From: Thermocaproicibacter sp036844765
GTDB lineage: Bacteria; Bacillota; Clostridia; Oscillospirales; Acutalibacteraceae
Direction of reading: 5' to 3'
NCBI GenBank assembly: GCA_036844765.1
Contig: DAIUFE010000002.1
Coordinates: 55,602 to 119,601, forward strand
Length of the DNA: 64,000 bases
In this document: piece after piece, positions 1-9,344 of the stretch
Position numbering within the stretch: position 1 is the first letter of the stretch
Layout: the number at the start of each line of letters is the position of its first letter
The notes under the pieces: model-generated
Database searches by the model: none
The model's input: only the letters and a program-made list of their open reading frames with translations
What the model was told of the DNA's origin: nothing
Made by a program: the position numbers and the translations under genes

Positions 1-1139
1 AGGACAGCGCGTCGGGTCTGCTCAAGCGGGAGATGCGCCGGCTCGGCTCCCTGCTGCTGCCGTGCGCCGACCGCTGCCGGGTGCCGGCGGGCGGCGCGCT
101 GGCGGTGGACCGGGACGCGTTTTCCGCGGCCGTGACGGAGGCGGTCGCCTCCCGGCCGCGGATCCGCCTGCGCCGCGAGGAGGTCACCCGTATTCCGGAG
201 GACGGCGTGGCGGTCCTCGCAACGGGGCCGCTGACATCGGACGCCCTCGCCGTGGAGATCGAGAAGCTCTGCGGGAAGGCGCTCGCCTTCTACGACGCCG
301 CCGCGCCGATCGTGACCGCCGAAAGCCTGGACAGGAACCGGATCTTCCCCGCATCCCGCTACGGGAAAGGGGAGGGGGACGCCTACCTGAACTGCCCGAT
401 GGACCGGGAGGAATACGAGCGGTTCTACGCCGCGCTGATCTCGGCCGAGCGCGCCCCGCTGCACGGGTTCGACGAGGCCGACCCGCAGCTCTACGAGGGC
501 TGCATGCCCGTCGAGGAGATGGCCGGGCGCGGGAAGGACACCCTCCGCTTCGGCCCGATGAAGCCCGTCGGCCTGCGCGATCCGGCGACGGGCCGCCGGC
601 CGTGGGCCGTCCTGCAGCTCCGGCGGGAGGACGCGCGCGGCACGCTCTACAATCTCGTCGGGTTCCAGACCCATCTGAAATTTGGGGAGCAGAAGCGCGT
701 GTTCGGCATGATCCCGGGCCTCGCGCACGCGGAATTCGTCCGCTACGGCGTGATGCACCGCAACACGTTCCTCGATTCGCCGCGCGTCCTCGCCGCCGAT
801 TTCAGCGTGCGGGCGCGGCCGAATCTGTTCTTCGCGGGGCAGATCACCGGCGTGGAGGGGTACATGGAGTCCGCGTCGTCCGGCATTCTCGCCGGGATCA
901 ACGCGGCGCGGCGCGCGGGCGGAGAGCCGGCGGTCGTTCCGCCGGCGGAGACGATGTGCGGCGCGCTGAGCCGCTATGCCGCAGGCGGCGGGGAAGGCCC
1001 ATTCCAGCCGATGGGCGCGAACTTCGGCATCCTGCCGCCGCTGGACCCGCCCGTCCGCGACAAGCGGGAGCGTTACGCCGCCCTCGCGCGGCGCGCGCTC
1101 GGGGCGCTGGAACAAACCATACGGGAGGCCGGCCTGTGA
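1..1139 (+). CDS. trmFO: TrmFO, folate/FAD-dependent tRNA (uracil-54-C5)-methyltransferase, 5'-truncated by window edge
   Basis: The protein makes ribothymidine at tRNA position 54 using methylenetetrahydrofolate and FADH2. The open frame runs in from the window edge (first full codon at 3), and residues before the Met at 33 still match the family (GLLKREMRRLGSL), so the N-terminal Rossmann FAD motif lies outside. The visible part has VPAGGALAVDR, the conserved YEGCMPVEEM segment that carries one of the family's functional cysteines, and the C-terminal FAD-binding signature GQITGVEGYMESASSG. It ends with TGA at 1137-1139, about 28 bp before plsX. Identification is firm; only the 5' end is missing. 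Confidence 0.93.
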   Translation, partial: DSASGLLKREMRRLGSLLLPCADRCRVPAGGALAVDRDAFSAAVTEAVASRPRIRLRREEVTRIPEDGVAVLATGPLTSDALAVEIEKLCGKALAFYDAAAPIVTAESLDRNRIFPASRYGKGEGDAYLNCPMDREEYERFYAALISAERAPLHGFDEADPQLYEGCMPVEEMAGRGKDTLRFGPMKPVGLRDPATGRRPWAVLQLRREDARGTLYNLVGFQTHLKFGEQKRVFGMIPGLAHAEFVRYGVMHRNTFLDSPRVLAADFSVRARPNLFFAGQITGVEGYMESASSGILAGINAARRAGGEPAVVPPAETMCGALSRYAAGGGEGPFQPMGANFGILPPLDPPVRDKRERYAALARRALGALEQTIREAGL

Positions 1140-1167
1140 CGGGCCGGCCCGAAAGGGGATGCAGCAC

Positions 1168-2196
1168 TTGAAAATCATTGTGGACGCCTTCGGGGGGGAC
1201 AACGCCCCCCTCGAGATCGTCAAAGGCTGCGAGCTGGCCGTCCGCGGGCTCGGCGTCGGGATCGTGCTGACGGGCCGCGAAGCCGAGATCCGCCGCGTCG
1301 CAAAGGAGAACGGGATCTCCCTCGAGGGGATGGAGATCGCCGACGCTCCGGGCATCCTCACCATGGAGGACGGCGCGGGCGAGATCGTGAAGTCCAAATC
1401 CGATTCCTCCATGGCGGAGGGCCTGCGCAGGCTGGCCGCCGGCGAAGGCGACGCCTTCGTCTCCGGCGGGAACAGCGGGGCGCTGGTGGTCGGCGCCTCG
1501 CTGATCGTCAAGCGCATCCGCGGCGTCCGGCGCATCGCGTTCGCGCCGGTCCTCCCCAAAAGCAAGGGCTGCTTCATGCTGATCGATTCCGGGGCGAACG
1601 TGGACTGCAAGCCGGACATGCTCCTGCAGTTCGGTGTGATGGGCTCCATCTACATGCAGAAGGTCATGGGCGTTCCCAATCCCCGGGTGGCCCTCGCCAA
1701 TGTCGGCACCGAGGACCACAAGGGCGGCGAGCTCCAGCACGCGGCGTTCGCGCTGCTCAAACAGTCCGGCCTCAACTTCATCGGGAACATCGAGGCGCGG
1801 GACATCCCGGACGACGCGGGCGACGTGATCGTGGCCGACGGCTTCACCGGGAACGTCATCCTCAAAATGTTCGAGGGCGTCGCCCTGATGATGATGGGGA
1901 AGCTCAAGGAGGTCTTCAACCGCAGCCCGCTGAACAAGCTGGCCGCAGCCGTCGTGCTGAAGGACGTCAAGGCCCTGAAAAAGCAGTTCGATTACAACGA
2001 ATACGGCGGCGCGCCGCTGATGGGCTGCGCGAAGCCCGTCTTCAAGACGCACGGCAGCGCGAAGGCGAAGACCGTTTTCAACGCCCTGCGCCTGACCAAA
2101 GCGTATGTGGAGGGCCGGGTCGCGGAGGAGATCGCGGCCTCCGTCGCAAACTACCGGGGGCAGACGGCGGAACAGGAACCGGGAGCGGACGCCTGA
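1168..2196 (+). CDS. plsX: Phosphate acyltransferase PlsX
   Basis: PlsX converts acyl-ACP to acyl-phosphate, the first step of bacterial phosphatidic acid synthesis with PlsY. I chose the TTG at 1168: it gives the family N-terminus (M)KIIVDAFGGDNAP and sits 9 nt after AAAGGGG (1152-1158), whereas the in-frame ATG at 1159 directly abuts that ribosome-binding site. The protein is 342 aa, normal for the family. Visible motifs include SGGNSGALV near residue 100 and VADGFTGNV near 230. The stop overlaps the rnc start by 1 bp (TGATG). Many Clostridia have acpP between plsX and rnc; it is absent here. Confidence 0.95.
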   Translation: MKIIVDAFGGDNAPLEIVKGCELAVRGLGVGIVLTGREAEIRRVAKENGISLEGMEIADAPGILTMEDGAGEIVKSKSDSSMAEGLRRLAAGEGDAFVSGGNSGALVVGASLIVKRIRGVRRIAFAPVLPKSKGCFMLIDSGANVDCKPDMLLQFGVMGSIYMQKVMGVPNPRVALANVGTEDHKGGELQHAAFALLKQSGLNFIGNIEARDIPDDAGDVIVADGFTGNVILKMFEGVALMMMGKLKEVFNRSPLNKLAAAVVLKDVKALKKQFDYNEYGGAPLMGCAKPVFKTHGSAKAKTVFNALRLTKAYVEGRVAEEIAASVANYRGQTAEQEPGADA

Positions 2197-2870
2197 TGGA
2201 AGAGCTGGAAGAAAAACTGCAGTACCATTTCAAAAACCCGGAGTACCTGAAAACGGCGCTGACCCATTCCTCCTACGCGAACGAGCGGCGCACGCCGAAC
2301 GGCAGCAACGAGCGGCTCGAGTTCCTGGGCGATTCCATCCTCGGCGTGGTGGTCGCGGATTATCTGTTCCGGAATTTTCCCGACCTGCCGGAAGGGGACC
2401 TGACCAAGAAGCGGGCGGCCCTGGTCTGCGAGCAGGCCTGCTGCGGTTTCTCGCAGCAGCTGGACATCGGGCGCCACCTGCTCCTGAGCCGCGGGGAGCA
2501 GAACTCCGGCGGGCGGACGCGGCCCTCCATCCTGGCCGACGCGTTCGAGTCCGTCACGGCCGCCATCTACCTTGACGGCGGCATGCAGGAAGCTCGGAAG
2601 TTCGTACTGCGCTTCGTGCTGCCGCTGCTGGGGGCCTCCAAGCCGAAAACGTTCAAGGACTACAAGACCGTCCTGCAGGAGATCGTCCAGAAAAATCCGG
2701 AGGACGAGCTGGAATACGTCCTGGTCGGAGAGACCGGCCCGGACCACGACAAGCATTTCACGGTGGAGGTCCGCCTGGACAACAACGTGATGGGCCGGGG
2801 CGGCGGGCGCAGCAAGAAAGAGGCTGAGCAGCAGGCCGCGCGGGAGGCCCTGAGGCTGATGGGATATTGA
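2196..2870 (+). CDS. rnc: Ribonuclease III
   Basis: This endonuclease cleaves double-stranded RNA and processes rRNA precursors. The 224-aa length is typical. The catalytic signature NERLEFLGDSIL lies near residues 37-48, the second acidic motif ADAFESVTAAIYLDGG near 114-129, and a C-terminal dsRNA-binding domain runs from about DYKTVLQEIVQ to the end, including SKKEAEQQAAREAL. The ATG at 2196 overlaps the plsX stop, which indicates translational coupling. It is followed after 60 bp by smc, the common rnc-smc-ftsY order of Firmicutes. Confidence 0.96.
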   Translation: MEELEEKLQYHFKNPEYLKTALTHSSYANERRTPNGSNERLEFLGDSILGVVVADYLFRNFPDLPEGDLTKKRAALVCEQACCGFSQQLDIGRHLLLSRGEQNSGGRTRPSILADAFESVTAAIYLDGGMQEARKFVLRFVLPLLGASKPKTFKDYKTVLQEIVQKNPEDELEYVLVGETGPDHDKHFTVEVRLDNNVMGRGGGRSKKEAEQQAAREALRLMGY

Positions 2871-2930
2871 GCCGCGCGGGCGCTTCCGTTCCGGAGGGCG
2901 GATGCCGAGTCGGACGAACGGGGTGAAACA

Positions 2931-5900
2931 TTGCTTCTCAGATCGCTGGAACTCAAGGGCTTCAAGACCTTCCCGGACAAAACGATGCTGACCTTCCACA
3001 ACGGCATCACGGCCGTGGTGGGGCCGAACGGCAGCGGAAAAAGCAATCTCTGCGACGCCGTCCGCTGGGTGCTGGGCGAGCAGTCCGTGCGCGCGCTGCG
3101 CTGCACGAAGATGGAGGACGTGATCTTCGGCGGGGCGCCGGGGCGCAAGGCCCTCGGCTACGCCGAGGTGACCCTCGAGATCGACAACGCGGGCCGCGAG
3201 CTTCCGTACGACGCCGACACGGTCTCCGTCGCGCGGCGGTACTACCGTTCCGGCGAAAGCGAGTACCGTGTCAACGGCACCGCCGTCCGCCTGCGGGACG
3301 TCAACGAGCTGTTCATGGACACGGGCCTCGGCCGCGACGGCTACTCGATGATCGGCCAGGGGCGCATCGACAGCATCGTCTCCGCGCGCAGCGAGGACCG
3401 GCGGGAAATCTTCGAGGAGGCCGCGGGCATCTCCCGCTTCCGCTACCGCAAGGAGGATTCCGAGCGCAGACTGGCGCAGGCGGAGGAAAACCTCGTGCGG
3501 CTGCACGACATCCTCTCTGAGCTGGAAAGCCGCGTCGGCCCCCTGAAAGAGCAGGCGGAAAAAGCGGACCGCTACCTCGCCCTCGCGGAGGAGAAAAAAC
3601 GGATCGAGATCGGCCTGTGGGTCGCCACGCTCGAAAAATCGGGCCGCGTCCTCCGCGAGCAGGACGATAAGATCCAGATCGCGAAGGACCAGTACGATTC
3701 CGCCGGGCAGGCCGTGGACGGGCTGGAAAAGGAGATCGAGCAGGCGTTCCGGGATTCCAACGCCTGCGCCGCCAAAATCGACGAGATCCGCCGGAAAAGC
3801 GCCGGGCTGGAGGAGGAGGCCGCCAAAAGGGACGGCGAAGCGTCCCTCCTCGGCAACGACATGCGCCATAACCGGGAGAACGCCGAGCGCCTCCGCGGCG
3901 AGATCGAGCAGAACAGCCGCACCGGCGCGGACCTGGAGCAGGAGATCGCGCGGAAAAAGCGGCAGATCGAAGAAAAGCGCGGGTACGTGCAGGAAAAGGA
4001 CGCCGCCTTCGCCGACTGCTCCGCCCGGCTGGAAGCGCTCAAGAGCGGCGCGAGCGAGGCGGCGGGCCGGATCGACGGCTTCTCCCGGAAGCTCGCGGAG
4101 CTGACCGCGCAGGCCACGGAGGCGAAGGTCGCCGGGGTCACGGCGGCCTCCTCGATCGCCGAGATCGGGCTGCGGCTCGAGACCGTCCGCAAAAGCGCGG
4201 CGGAAAAAGAGGAGCGCGGCCAAAGCCTCGCGGCCCGGGCCGAAGAGATGGGGGAAAAGCTGAAAAAGGCGGAGGACCGCATCCGCGCGCTGGGCAACGC
4301 CGCCGAAGGCTGCCGGATCAAGCTGCAGTCCCGCACGGAGCGCCGGAAAGCCGCCGCCGCCCAGAGCGAGAAGCTGCGGCTGGATCTGGAGGAACAGCTC
4401 CGGCGCGCCCGCCTGCTCGAGGACCTCGAGCGCAACCTCGAGGGGTTCTCGCAGAGCGTCAAGACCGTGATGCGCCAGGCGGGCCGGGGCGGCCTGGGCG
4501 GCGTGCGCGGCCCGGTCTCCCGGCTGCTGCGCGTGCCGGAACGGTACGCCGTCGCCATGGAGACGGCCCTCGGCGGAGCCATGCAGAACATCGTGGTCGA
4601 GAACGAGCGGGACGCGAAAAACGCCATCGCCTTTCTCAAGCGCGTGAACGGCGGGCGCGCGACGTTCCTGCCGATGACCACCATCCGGGGCCGGAAGCTC
4701 TCGGAGCCCGGCCTCGCCGCCTGCCGCGGTTTTGTGGGCGTGGCGTCGGAGCTGTGCTCGTTCGGCGCCGAATACCGGGGCGTGGCGGAGTCCCTGCTCG
4801 GGCGCGTCGCCGTGGCCGAGGATCTCGACGCCGCCGTCGCCATCGCCGGGAAATACGGCTACCGCTTCCGCATCGTCACGCTGGACGGGCAGGTCGTCAA
4901 CACGGGCGGATCGCTGACCGGCGGCTCCCTCGCGCGGAACTCCGGCCTGCTGAGCCGCGCCTCCGAGATCGAAAAGCTTAAAAAGCACGCCGAAGAGCTG
5001 CGCGCGCAGGCCGCGCGGGCCGCCGCCGCGCTGAAAAAGGCGCAGGAGGAGGAGGCTTCCTCCGAGGCGGAGCTCGCCGCGACGCAGGGGGAGCTTTCCT
5101 CCGCGCAGGAGGAGCGGGTGCGCCTGGACGCGGAAGTCCGCCGCGCGCAGGCCGATCTGCAGACCGTGCGGCAGGACCGCGACGCCCTCGAGGCCGAGCG
5201 GAAATCGGCCGAAGCCCGGCTCGCCGCGCAGCGGCAGGCCCGGGACGCCGCGGAGAAAAGCTCCGCCGCGCTGGCGGAGCAGGCGGACCGCCTGCACAAG
5301 CAGCTTTCCGACGCCAGCGGAAACCGCGAGGAGCTGGACCGCAGGCGCGCCGCCCTCACGGAGGAGATTCAGAAGATCGAGCTGGACCGCCTCGCCGCGC
5401 GCAAGGACATCCAGTCCCTCGAGGCCTCCGTCGCCCAGACCGAGGAGCACCGGCGCGGGCACAGCGAGAAGATCGAGGCCCTGAAAGCCGAGATTGCGGC
5501 CCTCGGCGCCGCGGATCTGGAGCTGCACAAAAAGATCGAAGCCCTTTCCCGCGAGGCACAGGCCATGCGGAAAGAGGCGAAGGGTATCTCGGCGCGGACA
5601 GACGAGCTGAACGCCCGGAGGATGGAGCTGGAAAAGCGCACCGGCGGGCTGCGCGCGCAGGAGCGCGAAAAATCGGAGGAAAAGGAACGGACCGGGAACG
5701 ATCTGGCCCTTCTGCAGGAGCGCAGGGCCAACCTGCAGAAAGAATACGACGGTATTGTCGCGCAGTTGTGGGAAGAATATGAACTGACGCGGCGCGAAGC
5801 AGAGGAACAGGCGGCGGGCGGGATCGGAGACCCGGCGGAGGCGAGGAAGCGCCTGAACGGGCTGAAGGTGGAGATCCGCTCGCTCGGCGCGGTCAACGTC

Positions 5901-6506
5901 GCCGCCGTGGAGGAGTACAAGGAGGTCTCCGCCCGGTACGAGTTCCTGAAGGCGCAGATCGCGGACGTGGAGCAGTCCCGCGACGGGCTGAACCGCCTGA
6001 TCCACGGCCTGACCCGGCAGATGAAAGAGCTGTTCACCGCGCGGTTCGGGCAGATCAACCGGAATTTCACCGAGACGTTCCGCGACCTGTTCGGCGGAGG
6101 GACGGCCTCCCTTTCGCTGACGGACCCGGAGGACGTGCTGGGCTCCGGCATCGAGATCTCCGTCCAGGTGCCGGGAAAGACCGTCTCCCGTCTGGAAGCG
6201 CTTTCCGGCGGGGAAAAGGCGCTGGTGGCCATCGCCCTGTATTTCGCCATCATGAAGGTCAATCCGCCGCCCTTCTGTGTGCTGGACGAGATCGAGGCCA
6301 GCCTGGACGACGTGAACGTCGCGCGGTTCGCCTCTTATCTGCGCAGAATGAACCAAAAGACGCAGTTCATCGTGATCACCCACCGCCGCGGCAGCATGGA
6401 GGAAGCCGACGTCCTTTACGGCGTCACCATGCAGGACGAGGGCGTCTCGAAGCTTTTGGAGATGCCCGTCGCCCAGCTTGAGGCCAAACTGGGGATCAAA
6501 TCGTGA
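2931..6506 (+). CDS. smc: Chromosome segregation protein SMC
   Basis: SMC is the ATPase of the bacterial condensin that compacts and segregates chromosomes with ScpA and ScpB (not in this window). The TTG at 2931 follows GGGGTGA and gives the expected start LLRSLELKGFKTF. At 1191 aa it is full length: N-terminal Walker A GPNGSGKSN near residue 34, two long coiled-coil arms rich in E, K, R and A, a central hinge around residues 520-670 with GGRATFLP and GGSLTGGS, and a C-terminal LSGGEKAL signature with Walker B VLDEIEASLDD. The gene ends 19 bp before ftsY. Confidence 0.97.
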   Translation: MLLRSLELKGFKTFPDKTMLTFHNGITAVVGPNGSGKSNLCDAVRWVLGEQSVRALRCTKMEDVIFGGAPGRKALGYAEVTLEIDNAGRELPYDADTVSVARRYYRSGESEYRVNGTAVRLRDVNELFMDTGLGRDGYSMIGQGRIDSIVSARSEDRREIFEEAAGISRFRYRKEDSERRLAQAEENLVRLHDILSELESRVGPLKEQAEKADRYLALAEEKKRIEIGLWVATLEKSGRVLREQDDKIQIAKDQYDSAGQAVDGLEKEIEQAFRDSNACAAKIDEIRRKSAGLEEEAAKRDGEASLLGNDMRHNRENAERLRGEIEQNSRTGADLEQEIARKKRQIEEKRGYVQEKDAAFADCSARLEALKSGASEAAGRIDGFSRKLAELTAQATEAKVAGVTAASSIAEIGLRLETVRKSAAEKEERGQSLAARAEEMGEKLKKAEDRIRALGNAAEGCRIKLQSRTERRKAAAAQSEKLRLDLEEQLRRARLLEDLERNLEGFSQSVKTVMRQAGRGGLGGVRGPVSRLLRVPERYAVAMETALGGAMQNIVVENERDAKNAIAFLKRVNGGRATFLPMTTIRGRKLSEPGLAACRGFVGVASELCSFGAEYRGVAESLLGRVAVAEDLDAAVAIAGKYGYRFRIVTLDGQVVNTGGSLTGGSLARNSGLLSRASEIEKLKKHAEELRAQAARAAAALKKAQEEEASSEAELAATQGELSSAQEERVRLDAEVRRAQADLQTVRQDRDALEAERKSAEARLAAQRQARDAAEKSSAALAEQADRLHKQLSDASGNREELDRRRAALTEEIQKIELDRLAARKDIQSLEASVAQTEEHRRGHSEKIEALKAEIAALGAADLELHKKIEALSREAQAMRKEAKGISARTDELNARRMELEKRTGGLRAQEREKSEEKERTGNDLALLQERRANLQKEYDGIVAQLWEEYELTRREAEEQAAGGIGDPAEARKRLNGLKVEIRSLGAVNVAAVEEYKEVSARYEFLKAQIADVEQSRDGLNRLIHGLTRQMKELFTARFGQINRNFTETFRDLFGGGTASLSLTDPEDVLGSGIEISVQVPGKTVSRLEALSGGEKALVAIALYFAIMKVNPPPFCVLDEIEASLDDVNVARFASYLRRMNQKTQFIVITHRRGSMEEADVLYGVTMQDEGVSKLLEMPVAQLEAKLGIKS

Positions 6507-6525
6507 CCCGGAAAGGAGCCGGACA

Positions 6526-7440
6526 ATGGGTCTGTTTTCCAAAATTAAAGACGGCCTGAAAAAGACGAGGGAGAGCATGAGCGCCTCCGTCGTCTCCCTG
6601 CTGAATTCCTTCACGCGGATCGACGACGGGCTGTTCGAGGAGCTGGAGGAGCTGCTGGTGACGGGGGACGTCGGCGTGCCGACCGCCGAGCGCATCTGCG
6701 CGGACCTGAAGGAGCAGGTCCGCAGGCGCGGCGTGACCGACCCCGCCGAGATCGCCGGGATGCTGAAACAGGCCGTGGCGGACCTGCTGCGCGGGGGCGA
6801 AGGGCTGAACCTTTCCACCAAACCGTCCGTCGTTCTCGTCGTCGGCGTCAACGGCGTCGGGAAGACGACGACCGTCGGGAAGCTGGCCGCCCTGCTGACG
6901 AAGCAGGGGAAAAAGGTCGTCCTCGGGGCGGCGGACACCTTCCGCGCCGCGGCGACGGAGCAGCTCGAAGTCTGGGCGCGCCGCGCCGGCGCCGAAATGG
7001 TCAGCCAGCCGCAGGGCAGCGACCCTGCGTCGGTCGTGTTCGATTCGATCGCCGCCGCGAAGGCCCGCGGCGCCGACGTGGTCCTCTGCGACACGGCCGG
7101 CCGCCTGCACAACAAGAAGAACCTGATGGACGAGCTCGCGAAGATCGAGCGGGTCGTCCGCCGCGAGGCGCCGGACGCCGCCCGGGAGACGCTGCTGGTC
7201 CTGGACGCCGCCACGGGGCAGAACGCCGTGAACCAGGCGCGGGAGTTCAAGGCCGCGGCGGAGGTCACCGGCATCGTCCTCACCAAGCTGGACGGCACCC
7301 CGCGCGGCGGGGTGATCCTCGCCGTGCGGGAGGAGCTGGGCCTGCCGGTCAAATTCATCGGCGTGGGGGAGCAGGCGGACGACCTGCAGCCGTTCGACGC
7401 CGACGAATTCGCGGAGGCGCTGTTTGCAAAACAGGAGTGA
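6526..7440 (+). CDS. ftsY: Signal recognition particle receptor FtsY
   Basis: FtsY is the membrane-associated SRP receptor GTPase that delivers ribosome-nascent chains to the translocon. The ATG at 6526 follows GAAAGGAG (6511-6518), giving 304 aa starting MGLFSKIKDGLKKTR, a compact form with only a short basic N-terminal region. The NG domain shows the P-loop GVNGVGKTTT near residue 107, DTFRAAATEQL, DTAGR, and the G4 motif TKLDGTPRGG, where most relatives have TAKGG. The gene overlaps nothing, and its 3' end supplies the ribosome-binding site for the next gene. Confidence 0.96.
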   Translation: MGLFSKIKDGLKKTRESMSASVVSLLNSFTRIDDGLFEELEELLVTGDVGVPTAERICADLKEQVRRRGVTDPAEIAGMLKQAVADLLRGGEGLNLSTKPSVVLVVGVNGVGKTTTVGKLAALLTKQGKKVVLGAADTFRAAATEQLEVWARRAGAEMVSQPQGSDPASVVFDSIAAAKARGADVVLCDTAGRLHNKKNLMDELAKIERVVRREAPDAARETLLVLDAATGQNAVNQAREFKAAAEVTGIVLTKLDGTPRGGVILAVREELGLPVKFIGVGEQADDLQPFDADEFAEALFAKQE

Positions 7441-7444
7441 GCCG

Positions 7445-8032
7445 ATGAAACTGGTGATCGCGACCCATAACCGCAACAAGATCGCGGAATTCGAGCGAAT
7501 CCTCGCACCCCTCGGCGTCGGCGCAGCGGCCGCGGAGCTGCCCGCGGTCGAGGAGACGGGAAGCACCTTTGCGGAGAACGCGCTGCTCAAGGCGCGGTCC
7601 GCCTGCCGCGCGACGGACCTCCCCGCCGTGGCGGACGATTCCGGCCTGGCGGTCGACGCGCTCGGCGGGGCGCCGGGCATCTACTCGGCGCGCTACGCCG
7701 GGGAGGGCGCCTCCGACCGGGCGCGCGTCGAAAAGCTGCTCGACGCGCTGAAGGACGTCCCGGCCCCGCGGCGCGGCGCGGAATTCGTGTGCGCGATCTG
7801 CTGCGTGTTCCCGGACGGCGATATCCTCACGGCGCAGGGGCGCTGCCGCGGCCAAATCGCCTTCGCCCCGAAGGGCCGGGCGGGGTTCGGCTACGACCCG
7901 GTCTTCCTCGCGGGCGGGCGGACGTTCGCGCAGCTTCCGCCGGAGGAGAAGGACCGCGTCAGCCACCGCGGGAAGGCGCTGCGGCTCTTTGCGGAAAAAC
8001 TGAGGGAATACTGCGGGAAACACCCGCGCTGA
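7445..8032 (+). CDS. rdgB: XTP/dITP diphosphatase (RdgB/HAM1 family)
   Basis: This enzyme removes non-canonical purine triphosphates (ITP, XTP, dITP) from the nucleotide pool. The ATG at 7445 follows AGGAG (7433-7437), which lies inside the end of ftsY, and gives 195 aa. Conserved blocks are KLVIATHNRNKIAEF at the N-terminus, VEETGSTFAENALLKA, the DDSGLAVDALGGAPGIYSARYAG core, the GYDPVF block near residue 148 and SHRGKAL near the C-terminus. It is tightly linked to ftsY, with 4 bp between stop and start. Confidence 0.94.
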   Translation: MKLVIATHNRNKIAEFERILAPLGVGAAAAELPAVEETGSTFAENALLKARSACRATDLPAVADDSGLAVDALGGAPGIYSARYAGEGASDRARVEKLLDALKDVPAPRRGAEFVCAICCVFPDGDILTAQGRCRGQIAFAPKGRAGFGYDPVFLAGGRTFAQLPPEEKDRVSHRGKALRLFAEKLREYCGKHPR

Positions 8033-8089
8033 AGCCGGCGCGGCGCGCCTCCGGCCCGTTCCGCACCCCGAAAATCCGGAAAATCGGTC

Positions 8090-8118
8090 TTCCCAAGCGG
8101 CGGGAAAAGTACTATGAT
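8090..8118 (+). promoter_or_regulatory. Possible sigma-A promoter ahead of nadD
   Basis: TTCCCA (8090-8095) and TATGAT (8113-8118) are separated by 17 bp in the 113-bp gap between rdgB and nadD. The -35 matches consensus at only four of six positions, so this may be a secondary promoter or chance. Confidence 0.3.
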
Positions 8119-8145
8119 ACAAGAAAAGGATATCCGGGTGACAGC

Positions 8146-8742
8146 ATGCAGAAAATAGCGGTGTTCGGCGGGACGTTCAACCCGATCCACAACGGCCATC
8201 TGCACCTTGCCGCAGGCTTTGCGAAAGCATTGGGAGCGGAGAAGGTCCTGCTGATCCCGGCGCGCGTGCCGCCGCACAAGGCGGCGCCGGACCTTGCCCC
8301 CGCGCGGGACAGGCTGGCCATGTGCCGCGCCGCCGCGGGAGGCGTCTTCGAGGCCAGCGACCTCGAGATCCGCCGTCCGGGGCCGAGCTATACGTCCAAC
8401 ACGCTGCGGGAGCTGAAGGCCCTCCGCCCGGACGCGGAACTCTATCTGATCACCGGCGAGGACATGTTCCTCACGCTGGAGCAGTGGCACGAGCCGGACG
8501 TGATCTTTTCGCTTGCGACCGTCTGCGCCGCCCCGCGCAGCGAAGCGGGCTGCGGGCGTCTGCTGGAATATGCGCGCGCCCTGCGGCGCAGGGGAGCCCG
8601 GACGAGAGTGGAAAATATCGCCTATCTCCCGATTTCCTCCACCGGGGTCCGCGAGGCCGTGCGCCGGGGCGCCGGCATCGCCGGGCTGGTCCCCGTGCCG
8701 GTGGAGCGCTATATCCGGGAACATCATCTTTATCTGGAGTGA
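8146..8742 (+). CDS. nadD: Nicotinate-nucleotide adenylyltransferase NadD
   Basis: NadD adenylates nicotinate mononucleotide to deamido-NAD in NAD biosynthesis. The 198-aa protein starts MQKIAVFGGTFNPIHNGHL, which contains the nucleotidyltransferase GGTFNPxHxGH motif. It carries PPHK near residue 43 and the C-terminal ISSTGVREAVRRG, equivalent to the ISSTxIR motif. The ribosome-binding site is weak. The next gene, yqeK, starts 6 bp after its stop; nadD-yqeK-rsfS is a widely conserved Firmicute cluster, which supports the call. Confidence 0.95.
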   Translation: MQKIAVFGGTFNPIHNGHLHLAAGFAKALGAEKVLLIPARVPPHKAAPDLAPARDRLAMCRAAAGGVFEASDLEIRRPGPSYTSNTLRELKALRPDAELYLITGEDMFLTLEQWHEPDVIFSLATVCAAPRSEAGCGRLLEYARALRRRGARTRVENIAYLPISSTGVREAVRRGAGIAGLVPVPVERYIREHHLYLE

Positions 8743-8748
8743 GCATGC

Positions 8749-9330
8749 ATGAATCCTGAGGAATACCGCAAGATTATCCGTCCGCTGCTGAGCGAGCAGC
8801 GGTTTCACCATTCCCTCTGCGTCTCGCGCGCCGCGAAGGAGCTTGCGCTCCGGTACGGCGCGGACGCGGAGAAGGCCGAGATCGCCGGCCTCCTGCACGA
8901 CATCATGAAGGATCTGCCGCAGGAGGAGCAGCTCGCGCTGATGGGGCGCTACGGCATCCGGCTGACGGAGCTGGAACGCTCCGCGCCGAAACTCTGGCAC
9001 GCCATGCTGGGTGCGGCCTATATCAAAAACGAGCTGAAGATCGACGATGCCGAGATCCTCGACGCCGTGCGCTACCACACCACGGGCCGGGAGAATATGA
9101 CGCGGATGGACAAGGTCCTGTTCATCGCGGACTTTATCTCCGCGGACCGGGATTACCCCGGCGTGGAGGCGCTGCGCGCCGCGGCGAAGAAAGATCTGGA
9201 TACCGCCCTGCTGGAGGGTATGGCCTACACCATCGGCGACCTTGCGAAGCAGCGGAAGGCCATCCACCCCGACACCATCGCCGCCTACAACCGAATCACC
9301 CTGACCCGCGCGGAACGCGCGGAAAGCTGA
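8749..9330 (+). CDS. yqeK: YqeK, HD-domain symmetrical Ap4A hydrolase family
   Basis: The 193-aa protein is an HD-domain phosphohydrolase. Members of the YqeK family hydrolyse diadenosine tetraphosphate to two ADP. Visible metal-ligand motifs are RFHHSLCVSRAA (His near residue 24), LLHDIMKD (HD pair near 54-55), LWHAMLGA and the distal VRYHTTGR and DFISADRDY segments. The gene sits between nadD and rsfS. The start ATG at 8749 lies 6 bp after the nadD stop. The specific substrate is inferred from the family, not shown here. Confidence 0.9.
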   Translation: MNPEEYRKIIRPLLSEQRFHHSLCVSRAAKELALRYGADAEKAEIAGLLHDIMKDLPQEEQLALMGRYGIRLTELERSAPKLWHAMLGAAYIKNELKIDDAEILDAVRYHTTGRENMTRMDKVLFIADFISADRDYPGVEALRAAAKKDLDTALLEGMAYTIGDLAKQRKAIHPDTIAAYNRITLTRAERAES

Positions 9331-9344
9331 AAGAGAAAGGACTG

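Noticed and set aside
2151..7508. A very long open frame on the minus strand (over 1700 codons) opposite rnc, smc and ftsY
   Set aside because: It is a shadow produced by GC-rich third positions; the sequence is low-complexity in Leu, Arg, Gln and Gly, and the plus strand carries unmistakable genes.
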